Source: Bacillus_BA fengqiuensis (GTDB lineage Bacteria; Bacillota; Bacilli; Bacillales; Bacillaceae_H). Taken from it: DNA of 64,000 bases. Below are positions 17,291 to 26,851 of the stretch, piece after piece (within the stretch, counting starts at the first letter, position 1; each line of letters begins with the position of its first letter). The translations under genes were made by a program, and so were the position numbers. The DNA lies in assembly GCA_030813035.1 (NCBI GenBank), contig JAUSTV010000010.1, one strand, 5' to 3'. The notes below the pieces were generated by a model, which worked only from the letters and a program-made list of their open reading frames with translations, was not told where the DNA came from and did not search any database.

Positions 17291-19012
17291 TCAAGACTGG
17301 TCTCCTTTATCGGTTTCGCTGGAGCCGCCTGAAAGCGAGAGGGTGTTATTTCCCTCTTTACTCTGGGTTATAACATTGGATGGCTCCGGCCGACTATGGC
17401 CATACAACCGTACATAAATCTGATCAATCTGCTCACCAGTCAAATCTCCCTGCTTTAGTAGCTCCTCCGCAATCGAATGGACAAAATCGTCATGTTCTTT
17501 GACCAGCTTTTTAACCTGTAGCATTTGGTCCTGAAGAAGCTCATTGATTTTTGGTCGAAGTGCCTTTAGTGCCTCAGACTGAGATCCTATAGAAAGCCAG
17601 CTAAACAGCTCGTCGCCCATTCCAACCATACCAAGATAGGCACCAGCCAACAATGTAGCCTGACGCAAGTCGGAGGTAACTCCATTCAATTTCTTGCCCA
17701 GGAACTCCTCTTCCACCGCTCGCGCTGCCAGACAAACCTGGATGCCTGCAAGGATTTCGCTGTCACTACGGTTATACCGCTCCTTCGTCGGCTTGGTAGC
17801 AGCGAGGCCAAGGGCGCCGCCCCTGCGGATGATCGTGACCTTCCAGACACGATCATGGGGTTGCAGCAAGTATTGGGCAACGGCATGGCCGGCTTCATGA
17901 TAGGCTACGTTCCTCTTCTCGTCCTCGCTCATGGAACGAAGCGGCTGTTTAAGGCCCCATTCATATGTCTCCATGGCGTTCCGGAAATCATCGTAACTCG
18001 CAACCTCCCCACCCCTCTGATGGGCAATCACGACCGACTCATTGACGATATGTTTGATCTGGGCCGGGCTGTAGCCGATCGTGTCAAGTGCTGCCCGCTC
18101 CGGTGTTAAAGTAGAATCCCGCTTAACTTTTTCGAGGTAGTACTGGAAAACGTCCAATCGTCCATCATAGTCTGGAGCATCGACCCAAAGCTTCCGGTCG
18201 AAACGACCTGGCCGGAGCAGCGCAGGGTCCAGTACATCGGGCAGGTTGGTAGCTGCAACCGTTAGCACTGCAGGACGTTCAGCCTTTTTTCGCCGCAGTC
18301 CGAGTGAGCGAAGCAACTTGGCTAACTTGGAGTTGTCAATGTTTGGCGGGTCCATCTGCAGAAGCAGTTCGTTTAGCAAGCCTGCACCTCCCATTCCGAA
18401 CAGTCCTCCGGCTCCCCCTCCAGCCTGACGGCTCATACCGATTGCGTCAATCTCATCGATGAATATGATGCAGGCCCCGTATACACTTGCAAGCTTACGA
18501 GCCTTCCTGTAAAGGCCCATCACCTTCAGATTACCGACGCCAAAGAACATGTTTTGAAAGCTAGGGGCAGAGGCGTAAGCAAACGGCACCTGTGCTTCAT
18601 TCGCGATCACTTGAGCCAGATAAGACTTTCCTGTACCTGGAGGCCCGCAAAGCAGCAATCCACGGATTGCCTCGCCCCCCATCTCCTTAAACTCCTTGAC
18701 CCCCTTAAGCAGGGTGACGATTCGCTTAGCATTTTCAACAATCTCGGGGTTACCTCGATAGTCATCCCAGGTTGAACCAGTTTCTCCAGGCAGAATCCAG
18801 TACGTACGCCCTCTTGCCAGAAACCAGAAGAGTGCAACAAATTGAATAATCATAAACATCATGGCGAAGAGGAGCCGCAGAACAAATCCGATAATTGTCA
18901 AGGTGACCTGCCAGTAAGTCGGGCCTCCAGTAAACACCAACATGCCGATAATGATAAGAGCTGTCGTCCAAAGTATGAGTTTACGCCACTTGATCCACTG
19001 ATATTTCTTCAC
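17291..19012 (-). CDS. FtsH-like membrane AAA+ zinc metalloprotease
   Basis: A 573-residue AAA+/M41 protein. Two closely spaced membrane helices (about 9-29 and 36-66) leave almost no external domain, unlike canonical FtsH. The AAA module has GPPGTGKS (123-130), IIFIDEID (182-189), a Gly-rich loop (198-210) and the arginine-finger region LLRPGRFDR (265-273). The protease motif HEAGH is at 372-376, with a third zinc ligand probably in VTSDLRQAT. It should degrade membrane or cytoplasmic proteins. It is not the housekeeping FtsH, being shorter and divergent. It is monocistronic. Confidence 0.88.
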   Translation of the reverse strand: MKKYQWIKWRKLILWTTALIIIGMLVFTGGPTYWQVTLTIIGFVLRLLFAMMFMIIQFVALFWFLARGRTYWILPGETGSTWDDYRGNPEIVENAKRIVTLLKGVKEFKEMGGEAIRGLLLCGPPGTGKSYLAQVIANEAQVPFAYASAPSFQNMFFGVGNLKVMGLYRKARKLASVYGACIIFIDEIDAIGMSRQAGGGAGGLFGMGGAGLLNELLLQMDPPNIDNSKLAKLLRSLGLRRKKAERPAVLTVAATNLPDVLDPALLRPGRFDRKLWVDAPDYDGRLDVFQYYLEKVKRDSTLTPERAALDTIGYSPAQIKHIVNESVVIAHQRGGEVASYDDFRNAMETYEWGLKQPLRSMSEDEKRNVAYHEAGHAVAQYLLQPHDRVWKVTIIRRGGALGLAATKPTKERYNRSDSEILAGIQVCLAARAVEEEFLGKKLNGVTSDLRQATLLAGAYLGMVGMGDELFSWLSIGSQSEALKALRPKINELLQDQMLQVKKLVKEHDDFVHSIAEELLKQGDLTGEQIDQIYVRLYGHSRPEPSNVITQSKEGNNTLSLSGGSSETDKGDQS

Positions 19013-19217
19013 GACTCCACTCTCCTATTTAACTGAAATTTCAGAAAATTTTATGTTTAGTCTGCCCTTGTAGCCCCTGGAATGGCTGGCAGTTACTTAA
19101 AAATATATTTCTCTTTTTTACGAATCTGTTACTCTAACCTTCGAATAATTTCGTCATTTTTTTCAAAGCTATTTTTCAAATAAAAAACCTTCATATAGAA
19201 AGCTAAAAAATGATTTA

Positions 19218-19505
19218 TTAAAATTTCCCTTTAATATCCATTATATACTTGACCATTAGACCAAGACCGCCAAGGAAATAAAATATGACAAGAATCCAGT
19301 CAGTAGGATCGAGTGGTATCAGGGATATAATAATGTTCAACGGGAAGACGTAGTATAGGATATCCTTTAAATAATCCAATACGATCGTCGGACTGAAAGA
19401 GCCTATCCAAAATGATTTGAAAAAAGCAATAAGAAAATCAATCATCATCAGTCCCAACACAGCACACATCGTGTACATCATCCAGTTCGCAAGTGTAAAG
19501 TCCAT
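19218..19505 (-). CDS. small membrane protein of unknown function
   Basis: A 95-residue protein with three hydrophobic segments (about 8-30, 50-65 and 70-88) and a basic C-terminus (MDIKGKF). AAAGGTGGTGATG precedes ATG 19505, a strong ribosome site. Its size and topology resemble holin-like or anchor proteins, but no family is recognised. It lies just upstream of the FtsH-like gene on the same strand, with about 200 bases between. Confidence 0.7.
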   Translation of the reverse strand: MDFTLANWMMYTMCAVLGLMMIDFLIAFFKSFWIGSFSPTIVLDYLKDILYYVFPLNIIISLIPLDPTDWILVIFYFLGGLGLMVKYIMDIKGKF

Positions 19506-19608
19506 TCATCATCACCACCTTTATACATACTATGCTTGTAAAGTAGACAGGTGCTGATAGGCATATAAAAATTAACAAAGGATGGTACTATTTGTTGCAT
19601 ACAAAAAA

Positions 19609-19659
19609 GGGCCAGTCTCCCGCTTTGTTAATCATGGGACTCAGCGGGGGACTGACCCC
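19609..19659. repeat. palindromic repeat family A, copy 2
   Basis: Arms GGGCCAGTCTCCCGC and GCGGGGGACTGACCCC flank a TTAATCATGGGACTCA centre. It is a clear member of the family seen at 2350, 32683, 44498 and 50224. Confidence 0.85.
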
Positions 19660-19682
19660 ATCAAAAGATATTTATCCAAAAT

Positions 19683-19706
19683 AAAAAGCCACTCATGATG
19701 AGTGAC
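19683..19706 (-). terminator. terminator of cwlJ homologue
   Basis: The hairpin GTCACTCATCATGAGTGGC with minus-strand T-run. The same hairpin travels with the two CwlJ tail fragments (42719, 49171), so it belongs to the ancestral cwlJ locus. Confidence 0.75.
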
Positions 19707-19735
19707 TCCACTTACTCCCTGTTCTTTTCTTAATC

Positions 19736-20161
19736 TTATAATCTATAAACTTCCGCACATTCTGCGGCTTTTGGTTCATAAAAACAGTGAAGTTTGTAAC
19801 GTCCCACGTGAGGCTGATTATACCATGTTGGAGGACAATCGCCCGGCGGCCTAAAATACCATAAACTAAATTTTGCAGGCCAGACTCTCTCTCCTGCAAC
19901 AACCCGCCGTGCTAAGCGTCTTTCACTTTCTCTTGCCCGTTGATAAAAATAGCCCTTAATCGTAGCTTCAAAGGCATGAGGTTGATAAATCATTTCCCGA
20001 ATGGTACGAAGCCCTTTAAAATCGGAACAATTTGCTCTTATTCGGTTAATTCCTACATTCCCAACCATCAGCATACCTTGAAGTCCTTCTCCCTCAGCTT
20101 CAGCCCTAAGCAATCTTGCCAACAGGTCAATATCCGCTTGCGTATGTTTGACAACCGCCAT
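19736..20161 (-). CDS. CwlJ-like spore cell wall hydrolase (second paralogue)
   Basis: A 141-residue Hydrolase_2 protein with the LRAEAEGEGLQGM catalytic segment, NRIRANCSDFKG and the C-terminal KLHCFYEPKAAECAEVYRL. It lacks a signal peptide and gerQ is not beside it. GGAGGTG precedes ATG 20161. It is distinct from the cwlJ at 12915 (about half the residues shared by eye) and probably corresponds to the additional CwlJ paralogues of Bacillus spores. Fragments of near relatives lie at 42774 and 49223. Confidence 0.88.
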   Translation of the reverse strand: MAVVKHTQADIDLLARLLRAEAEGEGLQGMLMVGNVGINRIRANCSDFKGLRTIREMIYQPHAFEATIKGYFYQRARESERRLARRVVAGERVWPAKFSLWYFRPPGDCPPTWYNQPHVGRYKLHCFYEPKAAECAEVYRL

Positions 20162-20304
20162 GACTTCACCTCCGTTGTAATTACCTTCTATAAATATTGC
20201 TGTTTATCTACAATCATGACGATAAAAAAGCACCCAATTATTCGGATGCCTGCCGCGTTAACCATTTCTTATCACTTTCTTAACAAATATCAACTCAAAT
20301 AAAA

Positions 20305-20333
20305 AGAGTGTTAGGAAAATACTCTAACACTCT
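20305..20333. terminator. terminator of DUF378 gene
   Basis: A perfect stem AGAGTGTTAG / CTAACACTCT lies downstream of the minus-strand DUF378 gene, with a T-rich run on that strand. Confidence 0.7.
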
Positions 20334-20362
20334 AGATTAATAATAATTAATTTATAATTTTA

Positions 20363-20581
20363 TCATTGCGATTTACTTTTTACTGATTGCCCATTACTTG
20401 CAAAGAAACGATCATAAATTTGATAAAGCGCAGATAATCCCACTAACCAATAAATTGTATTCACTAACCATTCCCAGGATCCAAACCACGCCTCTACGAC
20501 ATTGATACCTAATGCTACAGTCAGCCAGTTCAAACCACCAATAATCACAAGAAGACTTGTTAAACCCGATAGGAATCTCAC
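20363..20581 (-). CDS. DUF378 family membrane protein
   Basis: A 72-residue protein with two helices and the DUF378 signature IGGLNWLTVAL plus IYWLVGLSALY. Function unknown; B. subtilis YuzA is of this type. The GTG start follows AAGGAGGTG. Confidence 0.85.
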   Translation of the reverse strand: MRFLSGLTSLLVIIGGLNWLTVALGINVVEAWFGSWEWLVNTIYWLVGLSALYQIYDRFFASNGQSVKSKSQ

Positions 20582-20725
20582 GTTGTCACCTCCTTGCTGC
20601 CTACTTCCAAAAGAAGTATTTCTTATTACAGTTTATGCTTATATATGGTGACTGTATGAATAAAATTTATTGTGATTATTGGTTATTTAAAATACGTTTC
20701 TATTCATACAAAAAGCTCAATGCCT

Positions 20726-21045
20726 TAAGTACAAATAAACAACCAGGTGCTTACGCGCTCATGCATGCTATTATGTGAAATGATTGGACGCTAGGGGACG
20801 CAAAGTAAGTTGGCATTTCACAGTTGATGATAAACACATAATTCAGCTCCTTCCGGTTAGCGTTGGAATTGTGGAAAAAGGCTGGCACGCTGGTTCCGTT
20901 AACGCTGTTTCTATCGGTATTGAAATTTGTGAGTACGAAGGAATTAACTTTGATAAGGCTGTTCGCAACGCGCAGGAACTTGTTGTTCATCTCATGGGCG
21001 AGTTAAATATTCCGTCTGATAACGTGGAACCTCACAAAAAAGAAC
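20726..21045 (+). pseudogene. N-acetylmuramoyl-L-alanine amidase (Amidase_2) fragment
   Basis: The frame from about 20784 encodes RKVSWHFTVDDKHIIQLL, GWHAGS, SIGIEICEYEG and AQELVVHLM, the core of CwlA-type amidases. The preceding 60 bases encode NKQPGAYALMHA in another frame, which fits the segment that normally comes before it, so a frameshift and stop split the gene. The C-terminus ends at the terminator of the next gene, after VEPHKK. The 5-prime metal-ligand His region is missing. Confidence 0.7.
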
Positions 21046-21071
21046 CGACTCCTGTTTACGGAATCGGTTCT
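21041..21071 (-). terminator. terminator of the oxidoreductase remnant
   Basis: The stem AGAACCGA / TCGGTTCT, with T-run in the minus direction, directly follows the 3-prime end of the oxidoreductase C-terminal part. Confidence 0.7.
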
Positions 21072-21085
21072 CTTCTTTTCACTCT

Positions 21086-22185
21086 CTACATAAAAGCCTT
21101 CTGCGAGAGAAGCTGCCTGGCGACGATATATCCTGATCCTCCATTTATTCCATGTCCCGGCCAGGTTGCTGCACCAATCATAAAAAGGTTCGGTACTTCT
21201 GTCTGGTGACTTGGCTGTGCGGGAAGCGGCCGGAACAGATAGCTTTGAGCGAGGTCGTGGGCGCCGCCGTAAGGATCTCCTGGTCCTGTATTTGGATTAA
21301 ATTGCGAAATCGTTTTCGGTGTCACCACATAGTGACCGATCACTGCACTCGGAATATTAGGAATGTGTTTGCTTACGATTCGCAGAACTCTTTCAGTAAA
21401 CCTCTCGGTCAGATCTTTAGTCCAGGTTCCATCCCCCACATCAATTTGACCGGCTGCATCACCTCGCGGGCGGCATGGCACTTCCAGTACTTGGATTCTC
21501 ATAACGGCCTTACCCACCGGAGCACGGGACGGATCCAAGTTCGTTGAACAATCGACGGTAAACGTAGGCTTTTCTGGAAGCAGGTCTGCCATCCCTTGTG
21601 CAATCGCGAGCGTAAAACCATCCAGCCCATCTGTCAAATGCGGCTGGCCCACCATGGCAAAGCGCTCATCAGGCCATTTTGGCGGCTCGCTTAGTGCAAG
21701 GTGAATTTGCATACAGCCGCGCCCATAGCGATAATGCTTAGCTTGAGTTCTTATTAGAGGGCTGATCTCTGAGTCTTTTAGTACGGCTGTATTCCTTCAA
21801 ACATTCGTGCAAGCTCCGCTCCATCACCGGGCTCAAGCTTCTCGGCTTCAGAAACAAACTTCTCAAACGAACGGGGGAGTACAGCCGTACGCCCATCCTC
21901 CATCGAGACTCCGGTCGGCAAATCGGTATTTATATAGCGAAGCCCCCGTGCCTCCAATGCTTCTCCAAGATCAGCATAGGCAGGCCCGGTTAAAAATAGC
22001 GGGTGGGCAGCTGCATAAACATCATGTTTGAATCCCGGTAATGTTAATTCCTCGGTTCGCAAAAAACCGCCAGGCCGATCGTTCTTTTCCAGCACTAAGA
22101 CACTGCGTCCCGCCCTGGTTAAATAAGCGGCAGTGATTAGGGCATTATGTCCGCTACCGATAATGATAGTATCGTAGGTTTGCAT
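21086..22185 (-). pseudogene. phytoene-desaturase-like FAD oxidoreductase, internally deleted copy
   Basis: Two parts of a phytoene-desaturase-type oxidoreductase are joined. The N-terminal part (from ATG 22185, GAGGAGTG upstream) has the FAD motif IIGSGHNALITAAYL and runs to FEGIQPY, where a TAA follows. The second part starts at once in another frame (LKDSEISPLIRTQAKHYR, then YGRGCMQIHLAL) and ends with the family C-terminus GHGINGGSGYIVARQLL. About 160 middle residues are missing. The copy at 41288-42532 keeps exactly the N-terminal and middle part, ending at LYLSLLKES, so the two are complementary. Confidence 0.85.
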
Positions 22186-22477
22186 AGAAAATTCACTCCT
22201 CAAAAATAATAGATTTAAAAAGAATGACGGGTTGTTTGGCATTCTAGCTGTAGTGAAGTATGTAAGTTTTGATATGAATGTCCTACTCTTTCGTCGAAAA
22301 ATAAATAAGCCAGTCCATCTTACTTACTCCACCACATAAAAATACGCACCTGCTCGTTTCTTTAGTACTAAAGGAGAATTTAAATCTTCTAAGTATTATT
22401 CAAATGCGGCTTGTGCCCTCTTTTCTTTTTTCACGCATAAGATATCACAACAAATAATTACCAGGGGAGGGATGAAC

Positions 22478-22934
22478 ATGGGGTTATTTATTAATGGTGA
22501 TGACCATCCTAATGTCTATAATAATAATGAAATGATTCATGCATCTAATCAAAGGTTTGTACGACATAATTCCTTAACAGAGCTAATCAACGAGCAGCAA
22601 AAAGCCAACATGGCGCTTGCCAAATCAATCGCTGAACTTAAACCGCGTAATGAGCAGTTGGAAGCGATTTTGAAAAAGGAAAGTCTATTAAAAGAATCGA
22701 TCATAGACCAAATTAATCATCTAAATGACTCTAATCAAGAAATGGCAATCCGCTTGGAAAAGAATGAAGAGGCTAACGAGCAGCTCTCTTTGCAGCTCAA
22801 CGAACAGCTTAAGCTGCAAAAAAGAAGTAGCTGATAAATTGTCAAACCAAGAGGAAATTCAAGTGGGAGTGTTAAAACGATTAGACCAACAAGGAGGAAC
22901 AGCAAAAACATTTCGACTGATCAATATCCATTAA
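22478..22934 (+). pseudogene. coiled-coil protein, frameshifted and internally deleted copy
   Basis: Homologous to the intact gene at 49547. The first 110 residues align closely (GLFINGDDHPNVY, ELKPRNEQLEAI). One extra A in an A-run after CTGCAA shifts the frame, then EVADKLSNQEEIQ continues in the other frame. Next, the sequence jumps from the LDQQ codons to the last codons of the gene at the shared word AACAAGGAG, deleting about 190 bases. GGGGAGGG precedes the start. Confidence 0.8.
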
Positions 22935-23402
22935 CTGCAGACATATACACCAACTATCATGACCATAATATTTCCAATTACTCATTATGATTGCTTTAAA
23001 ATGCATTTTAAAAATTCCCCTAGTACGATCTTGTATTGGATTATTGAAAATTTGTTCTGGACTCCCTTCCTCTGCAATAACTCCCTTGTCCATAAACACC
23101 ACACGATCGGATACTTCCTTTACGAATTCCATTTCATGGGTTACGATTAACATCGTAAGCCCAGATTCGGCAAGGTCCTTCATTACTTTAAGAACTTCTC
23201 CAACCATTTCAGGATCAAGGGCAGATGTTGGTTCATCAAATAACATTACATCAGGTTCCATCGAAAGTGCTCTTGCAATTGCCACACGTTGTTTTTGGCT
23301 ACCTGATAATTGCTTCGGCTTGGCATTAACATATTTGTCCATCCCAACAACTTTCAAATATTTCATTGCCACTTTTTCAGCTTCATCTTTAGAGCGTTTT
23401 AA
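22881..23402 (-). pseudogene. amino-acid ABC transporter ATPase, C-terminal half
   Basis: The ABC signature LSGSQKQRVAIARAL (usually LSGG), Walker B VMLFDEPTSALDPE and the switch His in IVTHEM are present, but the Walker A half is missing. The normal C-terminus is replaced after EQIFNNPIQDRT by unrelated sequence. Its upstream edge directly abuts the substrate-binding fragment at 23421. One deletion thus removed the end of the binding protein, the permease and the start of the ATPase. Confidence 0.85.
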
Positions 23403-23420
23403 CTATCACTAATTCTTTAC

Positions 23421-23675
23421 CTAAACCATCCGCAATTTTTTAGCGATTTCTACATCATAACCACCTGCATATTCTGCAGTGCCCTCTATTTTAACACCGC
23501 CATTGGAATCATCCTTTTGAGTCCAGTTGAATGGAGCATATCCAGTTTCAAGACCTACCTTAAATGTACTATTATCGGATGATCCAGACTCTGAACCATT
23601 GCTTTTCCCGCGTCCTGCTAATAGAAGAACTGCTGAAAGCAACAACATTAAAAATAATGATGCCTTTTTCTTCAT
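23421..23675 (-). pseudogene. amino-acid-binding protein, N-terminal fragment
   Basis: A signal peptide (KKKASLFLMLLLSAVLLLAG) is followed by the start of an SBP_bac_3 domain (FKVGLETGYAPFNW, AGGYDVEIAKKL), then the frame ends. The lipobox Cys is replaced by Arg (LLAGRGKS instead of the usual LAGCGKS), so even the remaining part could not be lipidated. Confidence 0.8.
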
Positions 23676-24003
23676 ATTTGTTCAACTGTAGAAAATAGGT
23701 GAAGCCCATCAACGGACTAGCGTACCCCTCATCATTACTTGATTACGGGAAGTCTGAACCGTCGTCAAAACACACTCTTCTCTTACTATGCATATATTAT
23801 CCTCGAACCGGTTGATAAATGTTAAATAATAGGTTGACGTAGTGAGTGTTTTCGTTTCAATGCTTTCCAATTTGGCATGCAATTCACTTATTTTCTTCAC
23901 CCCATCCCGCGTTCACTCCCAAAATTCATCCATGAGGCCCACCATTCTATTAAAGAAGAAAACAGTCTTATTTGCCATGCCGGATACATTTGTTCAGCCG
24001 CAC

Positions 24004-24406
24004 AATTTCCTACTAAAGTTACGTCAAATTCATAAAACCTCTGATGATCAACGAGAAGTGACGTTAGCCTGTTTTCAGACAGAGCATCCGGATAAATACG
24101 GAATTGGTCGAATACAGGAAAGGAACGGTTGTATGGGTCGAAGATAAGCCAGCTCAAACGGAACTAACTTGGATGTGGGTCGCTATGATGTGGAACCCAG
24201 CATTTACTGAAGCACTCCGCCTGTTTATTGAGCATAACAGGAATAGAACGGCAAAGGAGTTGATTTTGTCTGATGCTCTAGATCCCCTTATTAAAAAGGG
24301 CATGTTCAGGTCGCATGTTTTGAAAAGGGACTTTCTAAAGATTTCAGGACCTACAATGAAATTAAGGACTGGAGCCGTATGGACCTCTAAGTTATTAATT
24401 AATTTA
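24004..24406 (+). pseudogene. frameshifted copy of the hypothetical gene at 32959
   Basis: It aligns with 32959-33315 (REVTLACFQT, then TELTWMWVAMMWNPAFT). One extra T in GGAATTGGTCG breaks the frame near 24103, and the part after LIKKG carries an altered stretch before the shared ending. The intact version gives the protein. Confidence 0.75.
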
Positions 24407-24428
24407 AGGATAAAAAGGAGAAATTATT

Positions 24429-25112
24429 GTGTTTGAACAAGTTTCCATTTTGCTTCCATTTAAAACAGACAACGGGATAAGACATGCAGAGCTTCAATGG
24501 GTGATTCGCTTTTATTATAAGATAATGCCCGGGGTAGAGATATGTGTTGGTGAAAACTTCGACGAGATTTTCAGTAGATCTAAGGCTATTAATGCTGCTG
24601 CCCGAAAAGCGACAAGAAACGTCTACGTCCTGGCTGATTGCGATGTGATTTATGATCCAGATCTTATTGTTGAGGCGCTCCATCTCCTACAGCAAGCGCC
24701 TTGGGTTATACCTTTCAACCGGGTCCTGGACATTTCTAAGGAAAAGACAGAGAAACTTATTCAGACGGAGCCCGAATGGCCATTACCCTCGATAGAAGCA
24801 CATTGCCAGGAAGGTTTTATGGCACCGTCGTTCGCCGGTAAAATTAATATATTTTCTCGAGAAGCTTTTGAAAATGTTGGGGGCTTTGACGAACGATTCG
24901 TTGGGTGGGGTGGAGAAGATGATGCATTCGTTAATGCAATGAATACGCTGTGCGGGCCTTTCGCAAGACTCAATAAAACCATCTACCATCTTTGGCACCC
25001 GTTTGCGGGACATAGTAATCCACATTATGGCGCGAACCTCGAAATAGTGAAATCGTATCTGCAAGCCTATGGCAATCAAGAGGCGATGAAAAGGCTAATC
25101 CGTAATAAGTAA
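24429..25112 (+). CDS. galactosyltransferase-related glycosyltransferase, copy 1
   Basis: A 227-residue GT-A type protein: ILLPFKTDNGIRH start, ADCDVIYDPDLI as the DxD metal motif (near residue 76), and GGFDERFVGWGGEDDAF, the Glyco_transf_7C signature. GTG follows AAAGGAG by 8 bases. It is nearly identical to the gene at 33354 but lacks two residues after LLQQ and differs at VNAMNT versus CFAMNT. It probably adds a hexose to a surface glycan along with the neighbouring fucose genes. Confidence 0.85.
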   Translation: MFEQVSILLPFKTDNGIRHAELQWVIRFYYKIMPGVEICVGENFDEIFSRSKAINAAARKATRNVYVLADCDVIYDPDLIVEALHLLQQAPWVIPFNRVLDISKEKTEKLIQTEPEWPLPSIEAHCQEGFMAPSFAGKINIFSREAFENVGGFDERFVGWGGEDDAFVNAMNTLCGPFARLNKTIYHLWHPFAGHSNPHYGANLEIVKSYLQAYGNQEAMKRLIRNK

Positions 25113-25750
25113 ACCGAATTAATATATAGACTAAAATGTAAATGAATACGTTCTATTATTTCACCTACTATATTTAAAATATGTTTTATGAAAATAAAAT
25201 TGTATAAATAGCAGTCGAAGAACGGAAGGGTAAATATTATACTATCCACCTTTATTGTTTAAAAATTACAATTTACTTGTGATAAATCTCTTCGTATCGG
25301 GTCTATCGGCTTGGCAACAAGCAGCCGACAGACCCTTTTCACTCTAATAGTCAAGATCCATTCAAAGTCAATATTATTTCCTTTCATTAGTCCACTGACG
25401 ATATTCACAATTTTTTGAAAAATTTTCGCCGTTACTTATGATACGGTTCACCGCACCAAATAAAGCGACGTTTTTTTCCTTAAAGCTAGCCAAACAAAAA
25501 ACCTTTACGCGAACTAAGGTTTTTTATGTATACTTTTAAAGTTTCCTTTGATAATTTATACGTCATACCCCTCCCCTCAAGGACAAAGTAAAAAAGAATA
25601 ATCTTTTTTCTCTCACTGATTTACATAGTTAGTTTAATTCCAAAGGTGACAATAGTCCATAGAACGTTTATAGACAGACATGCATATATTGCGTAAGAAT
25701 ATGTTTTCTTAAAAATGAGGACTTTTTGAAAATAAAAGAGGGTGAAGAGT
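25113..25750. other. intergenic region with two terminators
   Basis: About 640 AT-rich bases without a credible gene. It holds terminators at 25299 and 25496 and a word TATGATACGGTTCACCG near 25437 that recurs near 35337 beside the LysR fragment. This suggests shared debris. Confidence 0.5.
25299..25337 (+). terminator. terminator after glycosyltransferase copy 1
   Basis: The stem GGGTCTATCGGC / GCCGACAGACCC is followed by TTTT. A second, weaker hairpin AAAACCTT / AAGGTTTTTT is at 25496-25526. Confidence 0.75.
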
Positions 25751-26614
25751 TTGAAACCAAAAATTAAAATAAATTTTACTGATTTTTGGCCAGGATTTGA
25801 TAAAAAAAACAATTTCTTTACAAATTTATTGGAAACAAAGTACAAGATTACGATTAGTGATGTTCCAGATTACCTTTTCTATTCTTGCTTTGGGATGGAT
25901 TTCTTAAATTATGATTGTGTAAGGATATTCTATACTGGTGAGGATAGGCAACCTGATTTTAATCTATGTGATTATGCTATAGGTTTTAGTTACTTATCAT
26001 TTGATAATAGATACATTAGATTCCCATTATACTTTTTATACACAGAAGACTATATGTTAGCAAAAAATAAACATTTAATATCTGAAAATGAAATTGAGGA
26101 AAAAGTTTTATTTTGTAACTTTATCTATTCAAACGGTTCAGCACATCGAAACCGAGAATTCTTTTATGATTTGTTATCAAAGTATAAAACAGTAGACTCC
26201 GGGGGGGGATTTAGAAATAATTTAAGCTATAGAGTCGGAAATAAACTACAATTTCAAAAGAAATATAAGTTTAGTATTGCTTTTGAAAATAATACATCTG
26301 AAGGATATACAACAGAAAAGATTATTCAGGCATTTGCAGCACAAACCATACCAATATATTGGGGAAATCCATCTATTTCTAAAGAATTCAACTCAAATGC
26401 TTTTATCAATTGTCATGATTTTCATTCTTTTGAAGATGTTGTAAAGAGGATAGAAGAAATTGATAATGATAAGCAACTATTTTGTAAAATTCTAAAAGAG
26501 CCCATATATTTAGATGATGTAAATCAGGATGAAATTGGAGAAAAACAATTACTAAAGTTTCTATCTTCAATATTTAATTCTAAGTATGATTTAGCTTTTA
26601 AAAGATCAAAGTAG
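25751..26614 (+). CDS. family 10 glycosyltransferase (alpha-fucosyltransferase)
   Basis: A 287-residue GT10 protein. The C-terminal donor-binding motif FSIAFENNTSEGYTTEKI with AAQTIPIYWGNP is the hallmark of alpha-1,3/4-fucosyltransferases that use GDP-fucose. The N-terminal half has the acceptor-domain pattern (INFTDFWPGF, RIFYTGED). No membrane segment is present. I prefer TTG 25751 after AGAGGGTG to GTG 25742, which overlaps the ribosome site. It is very AT-rich compared with gmd downstream, which suggests separate acquisition. The gmd-manC-fcl genes next to it make its donor. Confidence 0.88.
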   Translation: MKPKIKINFTDFWPGFDKKNNFFTNLLETKYKITISDVPDYLFYSCFGMDFLNYDCVRIFYTGEDRQPDFNLCDYAIGFSYLSFDNRYIRFPLYFLYTEDYMLAKNKHLISENEIEEKVLFCNFIYSNGSAHRNREFFYDLLSKYKTVDSGGGFRNNLSYRVGNKLQFQKKYKFSIAFENNTSEGYTTEKIIQAFAAQTIPIYWGNPSISKEFNSNAFINCHDFHSFEDVVKRIEEIDNDKQLFCKILKEPIYLDDVNQDEIGEKQLLKFLSSIFNSKYDLAFKRSK

Positions 26615-26851
26615 CATGGGGATATAGGCTGGGCAATAACCTAGCCTCTCTTTGTATTTTCAGAATTCTCCGAGTTTTCAGGTAAGACCACAAAAAACAG
26701 AATTCCTTTTGGGTCTATTAGTCAAGAGGACTTTCGCCACACCGGTTATTCTTTGTTAGTCGGCTGCTCCAACCTATTTTACTACAAGCTTTGGAACCCT
26801 TTAAATGCTGTTCCATATAATAAAAGTAGTGGCAAACGACAGGAGGTAATC

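Larger units (their letters stand above)
23736..25112 (+). repeat. duplicated glycosyltransferase cassette, copy 1
   Basis: A leader with TTACTTGATTACGGGAA and TCGAACCGGTTGATAA, a small hypothetical gene and a glycosyltransferase gene are repeated at 32746-34043 with high identity. The middle part of the leader (about 23870-24000) differs between copies. In this copy the small gene is frameshifted. Confidence 0.85.

Noticed and set aside
23842..24157. Overlapping frames of 101 and 86 codons at the first cassette
   Set aside because: Both run across the join between leader and frameshifted gene and match no intact protein.
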